A stretch of DNA of 18,710 nucleotides from the NCBI GenBank assembly GCA_949538655.1, contig CATISE010000169.1, positions 1-18,710 of the forward strand, in the 5' to 3' direction. The stretch's first letter is position 1, and every line of letters starts with the position of its first letter. Positions 9,231 through 16,405 of the stretch are shown piece by piece. Source of the DNA: Marine Group II euryarchaeote MED-G33. GTDB taxonomy: Archaea; Thermoplasmatota; Poseidoniia; Poseidoniales; Thalassarchaeaceae. The notes beneath the pieces were generated by a model, which saw only the letters and a program-made list of their open reading frames with translations, made no database searches and was not told the DNA's origin. The translations under genes and the position numbers were made by a program.

Positions 9231-9488
9231 CTATTCAAGTTCGTTGAGTTCATTCATCGCATTCTCAAGTTCAGTCATCAGTGATTGCGCCCGATCTAGT
9301 AAAGCACGCTGATCACGGCGATTGGCAGCGTTGGGTAACCATTCTAACAATTGACGAATATCAGCCGCATCTCTTTCGACAGTCCATTTGAGAACCTGTT
9401 CAAGAACGGGATCATTCGCCTCGAGGAACCGCTCGACCATACAGCCCACGCAACACCGACAAACCTTCAGTCTTCGCTTAGGATTCAA
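9231..9488 (-). CDS. Small helical protein with N-terminal CxCCxxC cluster
   Basis: Unrecognised 85-aa protein. The TTG start at 9488 overlaps the end of the upstream gene by 11 nt. Four cysteines cluster at residues 10, 12, 13 and 16 (VCRCCVGC). The rest is predicted amphipathic helix, with a short acidic C-terminus (ELENAMNELNELE). Four closely spaced cysteines could bind zinc or an Fe-S centre, or form disulfides. If translation began instead at the ATG of residue 17 the cluster would be lost, so the start matters and is uncertain. It sits 8 bp before mobA, suggesting a joint transcript. No function is assigned. Confidence 0.6.
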   Translation of the reverse strand: MNPKRRLKVCRCCVGCMVERFLEANDPVLEQVLKWTVERDAADIRQLLEWLPNAANRRDQRALLDRAQSLMTELENAMNELNELE

Positions 9489-10113
9489 GCATTTGATCCC
9501 GAATCCGTCTCAATAACGAATCCCCGTCTGGATATTGAATCGCCTCGATTGCTTCCCGCAATGGATTGGATATTTCAGGCCGCTTTGAGCGAATCCAATC
9601 TGCATGCGCGGTTAATAGGGCAAGATGAGCATGAGCTGTACTCAATGAACACCATTCCAGAAGTAAAACCTCATTCGGACCTGCGTGCTTGGCTCGAAAG
9701 CATTCTTCGATTGAGAGTAGCAATGCTTCAGCCGGAGATCTCGAGTGAATCATCTGAGCCAAACGAATCCAGACGGTATCATCATTCTGTACATTGGCCA
9801 ATAACAAAGCCGCTAGTGCCACATCTTCACGACCATTCCGTATCCATAAATCCCGAATCAATTGCGAGAGTATGTCATCACTACCATGGGTGAGCAACCA
9901 GGAACAAATTCGTCTCAATACATCGTCAGGAGTTCCAAGATGGAAAGCATATCCACCAGATGAACCCAATCGATCGGTCTGCGATTTCATGATTAAGGCT
10001 GGAACACCGATGGGATACGCATCCCGTACGACATCCATAAGACGCTTTGAACGGAGATGCACCTTCGCTGGTTGCGATGATAACCAATCATCCAAAGGGT
10101 CACCCTTCGTCAC
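9478..10113 (-). CDS. Hypothetical helical (HEAT-like?) protein
   Basis: A 211-aa cytoplasmic protein I do not recognise with confidence. I chose the GTG start at 10113 because a strong purine-rich SD (GAGGGAGGGG) lies just upstream and the ORF upstream of it reads as non-protein-like. It is almost all helical, with Leu/Ala-rich segments at about 80-105, 115-135, 145-170 and 183-210, as in HEAT/ARM-type folds or AlkD-like DNA alkylation repair proteins; this is only a resemblance. It overlaps the TerB-like gene by 14 nt and the Cys-cluster gene by 11 nt, so it is in the middle of the operon. Confidence 0.7.
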   Translation of the reverse strand: MTKGDPLDDWLSSQPAKVHLRSKRLMDVVRDAYPIGVPALIMKSQTDRLGSSGGYAFHLGTPDDVLRRICSWLLTHGSDDILSQLIRDLWIRNGREDVALAALLLANVQNDDTVWIRLAQMIHSRSPAEALLLSIEECFRAKHAGPNEVLLLEWCSLSTAHAHLALLTAHADWIRSKRPEISNPLREAIEAIQYPDGDSLLRRIRDQMLES

Positions 10114-10627
10114 CCTTCGCCCCTCCCTCGGGCAAGATTGAACGAATTCTGTTGAACAATCCATCGACAACCTCCTTCGCTTGATCAAATCCTTTTTCGC
10201 CGAAAGAACGAATCACGTTCTTTTCAACGTGCTCTTCTAGTTCTGCATGAATATCGTTCATCACCAATTCATTTTCTTCCTCGGTGATGTTGAAAAGGTG
10301 CCGTAGATAAGCAACAACAAGGTACTCGTCTTCGCTGATACTGGCGTTCAGGTAAGCAGTTTGGAACATTCCTGCATAGACTTCCAAACACTTTGTTCTT
10401 CCAATCTCCACACCTCCTTCCAATTTTTCCCCCGATAAAATGGCATCATAAACGCGCTTTGGCGAATCTGCATCTAGATTCAAAAGGCTCGCCAATTTGA
10501 TGATCAATCGCTTTTCCTCTCGGGTAATCTGCCCATCCTTTAGCACGATTGAAACAACACCTTGGAAGGTGCTGATGTCGGTGAACGTATCGGTGGGCAC
10601 AGTTAGCGAGAGAACCCCCCTCCTCAT
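10100..10627 (-). CDS. TerB-like helical protein (5' end uncertain)
   Basis: The conserved part (175 aa from the ATG at 10627) matches the TerB/TerB-like all-helical fold. There is an early helix pair with an acidic turn (LKDGQITREEKRLIIKLA), a mid Tyr-rich helix (TKCLEVYAGMFQTAYL) and a second acidic repeat (ASISEDEYLVVAYLRHLFNITEEE). TerB proteins bind metal and occur with tellurite or stress gene sets; none of the other ter genes is here, so no resistance role is claimed. The N-terminus is unclear: the in-frame upstream part (to 10672) reads Cys/Arg-rich and unlike protein, while another frame upstream reads well (see the G6 entry). An SD-like GGAGAGG lies about 10-13 nt before the ATG at 10627. 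First gene of the minus-strand operon. Confidence 0.7.
   Translation of the reverse strand: MRRGVLSLTVPTDTFTDISTFQGVVSIVLKDGQITREEKRLIIKLASLLNLDADSPKRVYDAILSGEKLEGGVEIGRTKCLEVYAGMFQTAYLNASISEDEYLVVAYLRHLFNITEEENELVMNDIHAELEEHVEKNVIRSFGEKGFDQAKEVVDGLFNRIRSILPEGGAKGDEG
10117..10128 (-). promoter_or_regulatory. SD region deciding a GTG start
   Basis: On the minus strand this reads as the purine-rich stretch GAGGGAGGGGCG, a few nt before the GTG at 10113 and inside the 3' end of the TerB-like gene. It supports GTG 10113 over the in-frame ATG at 10188. Confidence 0.5.
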
Positions 10628-10685
10628 AGCGGTTCGCCCTCTCCTGCAACACATTTTCAAACGATTTTTCATCCAATGGCTTCAT
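10615..10685 (-). other. Possible frame-shifted N-terminus of the TerB-like gene at a G6 run
   Basis: From an ATG at 10685 the alternative frame gives MKPLDEKSFENVLQER then ANRYEEG, a plausible acidic helical N-terminus, before turning into Cys/His/Arg-rich nonsense. The switch point is a run of six G (C6 on the plus strand, 10615-10620). Removing one G joins it directly to VLSLTVPTDTF of the TerB-like frame, giving 194 aa. It may be an assembly indel, a real mutation, or a slippery site; the sequence alone cannot tell. Confidence 0.5.
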
Positions 10686-10837
10686 GAGGGGGTGGCGTGT
10701 CGGGCTGACTGCAGGTAACTCCTGTCACGCTCCCAGGGCCTAGTGCCCTTCCCGTGAATACGCACGATGAAAACCCCCCCGAAAGGGTCGGTTGAGTGCC
10801 CAGATAAGCCTGTGACAGAAAAAGGAAGTGAAAGAAA
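10686..10837. promoter_or_regulatory. GC-rich divergent spacer between the TerB-like operon and dnaG
   Basis: It separates two divergently transcribed units. It can form a bulged stem with GCGTG (10695-10699) pairing CACGC (10726-10730) around CAGG-TAACT-CCTG (10712-10724). AGGGC-CTAGT-GCCCT (10735-10749) is a second hairpin. A C7 run (10774-10780) is followed by GAAAGGG. I found no clear TATA box for either side, and no tRNA, RNase P or SRP core motif. It may hold a leader or small RNA. Confidence 0.35.
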
Positions 10838-10841
10838 ATGA
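10767..10841 (+). CDS. Candidate 24-codon leader ORF overlapping the dnaG start
   Basis: ATG at 10767 opens a 24-codon frame (MKTPPKGSVECPDKPV...) whose TGA (10839-10841) overlaps the dnaG ATG (10838-10840) as ATGA, the classic coupling arrangement. The dnaG SD lies inside it. The peptide is Pro/Lys/Glu-rich with no known motif, and no SD is visible before its ATG, so it may be chance. Confidence 0.25.
   Translation: MKTPPKGSVECPDKPVTEKGSERK
10824..10831 (+). promoter_or_regulatory. dnaG ribosome-binding site
   Basis: GGAAGTGA lies 6 nt before the ATG at 10838, a near match to the archaeal GGAGGTGA signal, and supports this start. Confidence 0.6.
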
Positions 10842-12013
10842 GTGATCAAAAAGCCAAGTACATGATTCATGCTACAATCAAGGCGGATGGGACCATCCAA
10901 AGAAAGGACGTCGTCGGCGCAATCTTCGGTCAAACCGAAGGACTGCTAGGCGAAGAACTACAGTTGCGAAAGTTGCAGCGAACGGGCCGAATCGGCCACG
11001 TGGATGTGGATCTTAAATCCAACAAAGGCAAGGTATCTGGAGAGATTCTGCTACCCAGCAGCCTCGACCAAGTATCGACAGCAGTTGTTGGAGCCGCGCT
11101 TGAGACAATCGAGCGAATTGGACCATGTAAGGCAACAATCAAAGTAGCCAGAATCGAGAATATACACAGTGTCAAACGCGACACGGTCATCGACCGTGCG
11201 AAGGACTTGCTCCTCAACATTGTGAATGAAGGCTCGAACGATAGCAAGAGTATCTTGGACGAGGTCCGAAGTGTACTCACGCTTGGAACAGAAACCAACA
11301 TCTCAGGGATGACCTGCGGGCCAAACGCGGCCAACAGTGAAGCCCTGATTATTGTGGAAGGCCGAAACGACGTCAGAAACCTGTTGAAGTTCGGCATCAA
11401 GAACGCCATTGCAACAATGGGTGCTAACGTCAAGGATGAACTTGTGGAACTTGCAAAGAGCAAGAGTAACGTTACTGCATTCTGTGATGGCGATCGTGGC
11501 GGCAAGTTGCTGTTGATGGAATTGTCCGGAGCATTGGGCAAATCCTTGACACATATCGCCCTTGCACCAGAATCTCGAGAAGTTGAGCACTTGGAAGGCA
11601 AAGTTGTCACCAAATGCCTCAATCAGAAGGAAGCAGCCTCAAAGGCAATATCTCGCATCAAGACACAACTTGAGGCCGACGACAGTGGAACCGCACCTGC
11701 GGGCAAGAGCAACGGCTCAGTAGAAGTTCCAGACAATATCCGTGAGTGGTCAGCACACATGGCTGATTTGAAGAAGAATAACGCCGTCTTGATACTTGAA
11801 GATGGTTCAGCTTCCGAACCCATTGGTGCGAGCAAACTTGCAGAATTTGCTGAGGGCGTCGAAGGCGCACAGTGCTTGATCGTCAACTCCAAGATCAGCG
11901 CACGCATGATTGAGATTGCCGAAGTTGGTGCGATCCCAAGTGTGCTTGGCAGCTCATCTGGTGCAGGCGGCTCAGACAGCGTCGAAACCTATGCAATGAG
12001 CGACCTCAAGTGA
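10838..12013 (+). CDS. dnaG: Archaeal-type DnaG primase (TOPRIM)
   Basis: A 391-aa protein of the archaeal DnaG family. The N-terminal domain (about 1-165) has the family text MIHATIKADGTIQRKDVVGAI. The TOPRIM fold follows, with the catalytic Glu in IIVEGRNDV (E174) and the metal-binding pair in CDGDRGG (D217, D219). The tail (about 290-391) is variable. Archaeal DnaG makes RNA primers in some species and is a stable subunit of the RNA exosome, where it favours poly(A) substrates; either or both roles may apply. Length and motifs are complete, so it should be active. Its transcript may continue into the downstream membrane protein gene after a hairpin 2 nt past the stop. Confidence 0.95.
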   Translation: MSDQKAKYMIHATIKADGTIQRKDVVGAIFGQTEGLLGEELQLRKLQRTGRIGHVDVDLKSNKGKVSGEILLPSSLDQVSTAVVGAALETIERIGPCKATIKVARIENIHSVKRDTVIDRAKDLLLNIVNEGSNDSKSILDEVRSVLTLGTETNISGMTCGPNAANSEALIIVEGRNDVRNLLKFGIKNAIATMGANVKDELVELAKSKSNVTAFCDGDRGGKLLLMELSGALGKSLTHIALAPESREVEHLEGKVVTKCLNQKEAASKAISRIKTQLEADDSGTAPAGKSNGSVEVPDNIREWSAHMADLKKNNAVLILEDGSASEPIGASKLAEFAEGVEGAQCLIVNSKISARMIEIAEVGAIPSVLGSSSGAGGSDSVETYAMSDLK

Positions 12014-12015
12014 GG

Positions 12016-12034
12016 CTCACCCCTATGGGGTGAG
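12016..12034 (+). promoter_or_regulatory. Palindrome CTCACCCC-TAT-GGGGTGAG after dnaG
   Basis: Perfect 8-bp inverted repeat with a 3-nt centre, starting 2 nt after the dnaG stop and ending 31 nt before the ATG at 12066. An extra GTGAG at 12010-12014 can pair with the left CTCAC as an alternative. There is no T-run after it, so a standard archaeal terminator is not shown. A GATAAC at about -28 of the ATG is a weak TATA candidate. It shares the CACCCC...GGGGTG arms with 16496-16511. Confidence 0.45.
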
Positions 12035-12065
12035 AACGATAACCCCGCATACACTCCCATGTGCT

Positions 12066-13919
12066 ATGCAACCCCCAGCAATGGCACCAGCGCCAGCCAT
12101 ACACACCACACCGGTCGCGATACAGACTGCACCCATTGGAGGAACGGGCCTGGGTCGAACAACGATGATTCACACCGGCCTCATTGTGGTCGCATTGGTT
12201 CTCGCATTACTGGGTGTAATGGGTGATGCCTGGAGCGTTGAAGAAACATCTCAAACCACTGAATTGTTCGGTCAAGAATTTACCGTGACGACCGAGTCAA
12301 AAGTTGGTCTCGGTGACATGTCTGCGACAGTCTGTACCAATGGCGAATGTGAGTCAATTGTTGCTGATTTGTCAGATACATATGACAACTGTACAGCACA
12401 AGCCTCAGAGCTTGACCTCAATGCTTCTGCAACCGAAGAAACGTGTGGCACAGCAGGGGACATGGCAAGTGCAGGATTTACGGGCACACTCTTCATCATT
12501 CTCGGGGTTCTTGCACTGATTGTTACATTGATTGCGACCTTCATGGGAACACGAGGTACCGCATTCCCATTCTCGAAATTCTACCCATTCGGAGGTGCGG
12601 CACTCACACTCATCGGCGTGGTGGCTTGGTATCTGATGATGCCTGAACCACCTGAAGGCTCAGACCCAAGTTTGGGTGCCAATGCATGGATGACAATCGT
12701 CAGCAGCGTTTTCGCTGCAGGTGCGGGTGGATTTGCCATGTACATGGGGGCGCCAGCCGCTGTTGTTACAGGCGTTACAACCCAATCTACTGCAAGCAGT
12801 GTACGAACACCGGGACTCGGTGCACGCACACTCACTGAAGACTCAGGGGCGCGTGAATTTGTTCTACGCGAAACAGCCTCTGGTGATCGAACACTATCCA
12901 TCGTCGAGGACGGACAACTCTTCCGTCTAACCAGAGCAACGAGGGGTGAAAGTGGGACACATTGTGAAGATCTATTCATGACTAGAATGGATGCACTTTG
13001 CGGATTCACACATTCTCGATTTGATTGGTTAGACACCACTCGATATTTGTGGAATATTATGGCAGTGGCTGGGTTGTTTTTGACCATCATCGCCTTTGAG
13101 AACCCGTCTTTGATTTTCTATACCAATTGGTTCATCCTTTTCTTTGCAGTGGGAACCCTTCTTTCGATGATGCAGTGGGCAGATCCAGAACTCATTACCT
13201 TCGAGACAAATACAGGGAAACATCGTCTCCTCATTTATCGAGCAGGTTCTAACAGAGTCCTGACCAATACGAGCATGGACCTCATTGATTCAATGATGAG
13301 AGACGCTCTTCGTGGCGAAGAGATCGACCCATCTGCACTCAACGCAGTAGCAGACTCAATCGAAGCTGAGATGGCTGAAGCACGCAAAGCCGCAGAAGAA
13401 GCCGCCGCAATTCAACAGGCCGCTTTGTTACAGGCCCAGGCCATGGCTCAAGCACAGGCAGAAATGCAAGCACAGATGCAAGCACAAGCGCTCGCCCAGG
13501 CTCAAGCACAAATCCAAGCACAACAAGCAGCAACCCCCCAACCTATGGCTGCACCCCAGGCCACTCAAGGAATGGCTGCCGCCCCACCACCTATGGCCAC
13601 CGCTCCACCACCTATGGCTGCAACTCCTCCACCAATTACGCCAGCACCCACTCCAGTCCCTCCAGTGATGAATCCACCACCCGCGCCCACCCCAATGGCA
13701 GCCCCGCCACCGATCGCGACTCCACCACCACCCGCCCCACTACCACCACCGGGTGGACTTGCTGCCCCACTGCCACCACCAATCGCCACGCCAGACATGG
13801 GCGTGCTAACTGAAACAATTACTCCAGCACCGGAGATTCCAATGCAAGCAGCCCCCCGAGATGATTCGTTAAGCGAAGGTGAAAAGGAGAATATTTTGTC
13901 CGAACTGGGTGATGATTAA
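12066..13919 (+). CDS. Six-helix membrane protein with Gln/Ala- and Pro-rich cytoplasmic tail
   Basis: An unrecognised 617-aa protein. After a Pro/Ala-rich N-terminus come TM1 (about 34-54), an outside loop with four Cys (90, 95, 109, 127) and a WSVEE start, TM2 (137-161), TM3 (172-192) and TM4 (206-228). A soluble segment (240-328) precedes TM5 (about 329-344) and TM6 (352-370), then another soluble segment. The tail has an Ala/Glu/Gln coiled coil (about 420-490), a Pro/Met/Ala-rich stretch (490-590) and an acidic end (DDSLSEGEKENILSELGDD). TM1-4 with a Cys-paired first loop resembles the claudin-like topology, an analogy only. The GTG at 12030 is in frame but falls within the palindrome, so I prefer the ATG at 12066. 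No SD is seen; a leaderless mRNA is possible. Confidence 0.75.
   Translation: MQPPAMAPAPAIHTTPVAIQTAPIGGTGLGRTTMIHTGLIVVALVLALLGVMGDAWSVEETSQTTELFGQEFTVTTESKVGLGDMSATVCTNGECESIVADLSDTYDNCTAQASELDLNASATEETCGTAGDMASAGFTGTLFIILGVLALIVTLIATFMGTRGTAFPFSKFYPFGGAALTLIGVVAWYLMMPEPPEGSDPSLGANAWMTIVSSVFAAGAGGFAMYMGAPAAVVTGVTTQSTASSVRTPGLGARTLTEDSGAREFVLRETASGDRTLSIVEDGQLFRLTRATRGESGTHCEDLFMTRMDALCGFTHSRFDWLDTTRYLWNIMAVAGLFLTIIAFENPSLIFYTNWFILFFAVGTLLSMMQWADPELITFETNTGKHRLLIYRAGSNRVLTNTSMDLIDSMMRDALRGEEIDPSALNAVADSIEAEMAEARKAAEEAAAIQQAALLQAQAMAQAQAEMQAQMQAQALAQAQAQIQAQQAATPQPMAAPQATQGMAAAPPPMATAPPPMAATPPPITPAPTPVPPVMNPPPAPTPMAAPPPIATPPPPAPLPPPGGLAAPLPPPIATPDMGVLTETITPAPEIPMQAAPRDDSLSEGEKENILSELGDD
13365..13800 (+). 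repeat. Low-complexity Gln/Ala then Pro-rich coding repeat
   Basis: The first part repeats CAAGCACA-like units (QAQA, MQAQ) and the second repeats CCACCACCTATGGC-like units (APPPMATAPPPMAATPPP). Such tracts are slippage-prone and often serve as flexible linkers or binding sites for proline-recognising partners. The complementary strand gives a Gly-rich ORF that I treat as a shadow. Confidence 0.75.
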
Positions 13920-16405
13920 GACTCAACAGGTTCACTAATTTTCATCGTTGCACTAGGCAACATCACTGATCTCTCTAGGCGTCTAATTGCAGTAGCCAAA
14001 CCATCCAAATCAGTTGGTTCGGGTAGTGTGAAGACATCCTCCACAAGAGGCATTGCCGCCCCCGGGCCAGGGATATCAGCCAACCTTTTTCCGAGTGCTC
14101 TAGCATCGTCTAACAACCCATTTCCACTGCTCGCATGCCTTCTCGACAACCTTTCAGCAGTCCATTCTTCCAACTTCTTTGCAATTCGAGGAAGCCGCCC
14201 TTGTAGTGCGCTATGGGCACTTGATCCACCTTGTTCTAACAAGATTGCAATCCGAGCAAGACGCTGCACACGTACATCTAATGGAGGTTTGAGCAATTCA
14301 CTCAATCTCACATCATTATCTCCAAGCCCAAACAACTCGCGAACTCCTTGAGGCTCCATTTCCGGCACGGATATCTCGGTGCCGATTTCATCCTCGGCCA
14401 CAAGATCTTCAACCGCCTCTATAATTTGGTCAACAGTTTCTTGAATTTCTCCTCGAGGTTCCACAGGCTCAACATCTTCGTCGGCAACAGGAATGAGTAC
14501 GGGTAGTTTGGCTTGGATTCGCGCAATAGGTGATTGCGGCCTGAACGGTTTGAACTCAAACTCAGGGTCACCTTCGCCAACCGCATTTGCCAAGACGAGC
14601 ATCAAATCTTGATATTCATCATCTAATTCAGCCAATTTTTCAGGTCGCATCAAATCAGAGAGAACTCGTTCTGCCAGTTCCACATCCAGTGCCCAAGGCA
14701 ACGGCTCCAATCGGGCCAAGCGAGCATCATGAGCCGCCATTGCCATCCGAATTTCTGGTAAATCCAAACCGAGTTTAACGGGGTCCTGTGTCAACAATTC
14801 ACGCAACCCACCAATTGACCAACCGAGATGTCGCCAATCATCGAGTTCGGATTCCAAGCCTTGAATCACTTGATTCAGACGACCACCAGCCTCGACGTGT
14901 TTTCTTTGAATATTGCTTGAGAAGGATACCCCCTCTCCACTTTCCAGCCCGGAAACCGCCGCTTCATACGTGGCTAAATCTAGAGAATTTGAATCGATTT
15001 CTTTGGGCCACAAAGTCGCAAGATCAGTTCGTGCTTGATCCAAGAAAGCACGATGACGAGTTCGTCGTTTTACAGCTAAATCAAACCAATCCTGTGCTCT
15101 TTCTACAACATCTAAACCTGCCGCAGAACTACGTAATTCCTTCAACCAACCCTCAACTTCAGGGCCACCATTGACAGACGTATCCATCAATTCCAAACCT
15201 TCGATGAGAGGGATGATTACATCGATGAATGGTTGATGGGAATCTAGCTCCTCAAGAATTGCTCTTGGCTCGGTGTCGACCAATGGCGACCATGTGGTTG
15301 TGTCGATCCCATGAGCCGACCAACTTTCCAATCTTGCTTCACAAGTTTCTCGAGCCCCTTCGGTTTTAGCAGTCAAACCCTGTAGAAGTACATCCAGCGC
15401 TTGGATTGCATTTAGGTGCCCACGTGTCCTTTCAGCCAATCGGCGATATTCCGGCCACTGTGCAAGATGTGGCTCCATTTGTGCCCAAATACTGTGGGTT
15501 GCTTCGATTTGATTTGCAATCCCTGGTAACTTTTCTTCCCAAGGAACCATTTCTCCTGCGAGAAGAGGTAATTTTGTTGGTACTTCAAAGCCTTCAGAGA
15601 TCCACTCTGAAATCCGCGCTTCGACGTGCGCATGCCGGTGTGCCAAATCATCAGAAACCGCATTGATTTCATCCGCAACTCGAGTTATCGAATCAGTGGT
15701 TGCATCTTTTTGTGCTATGGTCAGTGCTGCCCAAAGCCTCTCAGCAATATTGTGTCCATACGGTCGAATTTCATTCTCAATCTTCCGTTGACACCGTGTT
15801 AATTTAGAATCGAGAGCATGAATATATTCAGCCTTGGAAAATTGTTCATGCATCGGACCAGTCTGAATTCCCGTACAGTCCCACCCCCTCTCTTTGAGCA
15901 TATCCATCATTCCCTGCAATGCCTGGAAGCGCCTCTCTTGGCGCCTTTCAATTTCTTCGATTACCACCTCAATTTCTCGAGAGGGAGCAGCCTCTTCAAT
16001 CATCGATAGGATTCGTGGAGAGCCCAATACAATCGCATCATCAATCGCATCTAGTCTTTCGATAATGTGCGACAATTCAACCGATCGCCCTTCATCGGAC
16101 CATTTGATTCGGGAACGCTCAGCAATAATCACCCAGGGACGATGTCGCCTAAGCAATCCACTGATTTCAATTTCGACGGCTGCTGCTTCCATTGGATTGG
16201 AAAGTTGAGCCAACAATCTCCTACGATCATCTTCACGGTGTTCAGGCAAATCGAGAACCTTTGAGCGAATCGCCGAAGCACGGTCAGCCAGTTCCTCTAA
16301 TCGTAACATCTCAACACTTGCTAGATCTCCAGTGGGTGTCTCAACATCGAATCCACGATTGCGTAACGCTGCAACACGTGATTTGAATCGCACACCATCA
16401 TCCAT
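13916..16405 (-). CDS. Large soluble helical repeat protein (unknown function)
   Basis: An 829-aa protein with no signal peptide or membrane segment, rich in Glu, Arg and Leu, predicted almost all helical. A degenerate motif of the form W/L-xxx-G-F/W/I recurs: LRNRGFDV (G18), LKERGWDC (G174), WISEGFEV (G272), WSAHGIDT (G366) and WRHLGWSI (G528). Weaker copies lie near residues 106 and 462, implying a period of about 95 residues and about seven units. An acidic linker (about 640-690, DEDVEPVEPRGEIQ...) leads to a C-terminal helical block (about 700-820). I know no family for it. Structural scaffold or coiled-coil roles are possible. It diverges from the TPR gene and converges with the membrane protein gene. 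An SD-like GGTGAGG lies about 11 nt before the start. Confidence 0.8.
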   Translation of the reverse strand: MDDGVRFKSRVAALRNRGFDVETPTGDLASVEMLRLEELADRASAIRSKVLDLPEHREDDRRRLLAQLSNPMEAAAVEIEISGLLRRHRPWVIIAERSRIKWSDEGRSVELSHIIERLDAIDDAIVLGSPRILSMIEEAAPSREIEVVIEEIERRQERRFQALQGMMDMLKERGWDCTGIQTGPMHEQFSKAEYIHALDSKLTRCQRKIENEIRPYGHNIAERLWAALTIAQKDATTDSITRVADEINAVSDDLAHRHAHVEARISEWISEGFEVPTKLPLLAGEMVPWEEKLPGIANQIEATHSIWAQMEPHLAQWPEYRRLAERTRGHLNAIQALDVLLQGLTAKTEGARETCEARLESWSAHGIDTTTWSPLVDTEPRAILEELDSHQPFIDVIIPLIEGLELMDTSVNGGPEVEGWLKELRSSAAGLDVVERAQDWFDLAVKRRTRHRAFLDQARTDLATLWPKEIDSNSLDLATYEAAVSGLESGEGVSFSSNIQRKHVEAGGRLNQVIQGLESELDDWRHLGWSIGGLRELLTQDPVKLGLDLPEIRMAMAAHDARLARLEPLPWALDVELAERVLSDLMRPEKLAELDDEYQDLMLVLANAVGEGDPEFEFKPFRPQSPIARIQAKLPVLIPVADEDVEPVEPRGEIQETVDQIIEAVEDLVAEDEIGTEISVPEMEPQGVRELFGLGDNDVRLSELLKPPLDVRVQRLARIAILLEQGGSSAHSALQGRLPRIAKKLEEWTAERLSRRHASSGNGLLDDARALGKRLADIPGPGAAMPLVEDVFTLPEPTDLDGLATAIRRLERSVMLPSATMKISEPVES

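Noticed and set aside
10686..10837. tRNA, RNase P RNA or SRP RNA in the dnaG spacer
   Set aside because: No T-loop, no conserved RNase P core and no SRP helix 8 motif on either strand, and the spacer is too short for the last two.
10930..11622. 230-codon ORF antisense to dnaG
   Set aside because: Ser/Leu/Thr/Arg-rich composition without motifs, entirely inside an intact dnaG with catalytic residues; a shadow frame.
12030..12065. GTG start for the six-helix membrane protein
   Set aside because: The GTG lies in the right arm of a palindrome, and the added residues contain no signal; ATG 12066 is simpler. Not excluded.
12581..13090. 169-codon minus-strand ORF
   Set aside because: Lies opposite membrane helices of the real plus-strand gene and shows no protein-like features.
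13565..13798. Gly-rich minus-strand ORF
   Set aside because: Mirror of the Pro-rich tail codons; no start signal or independent support.
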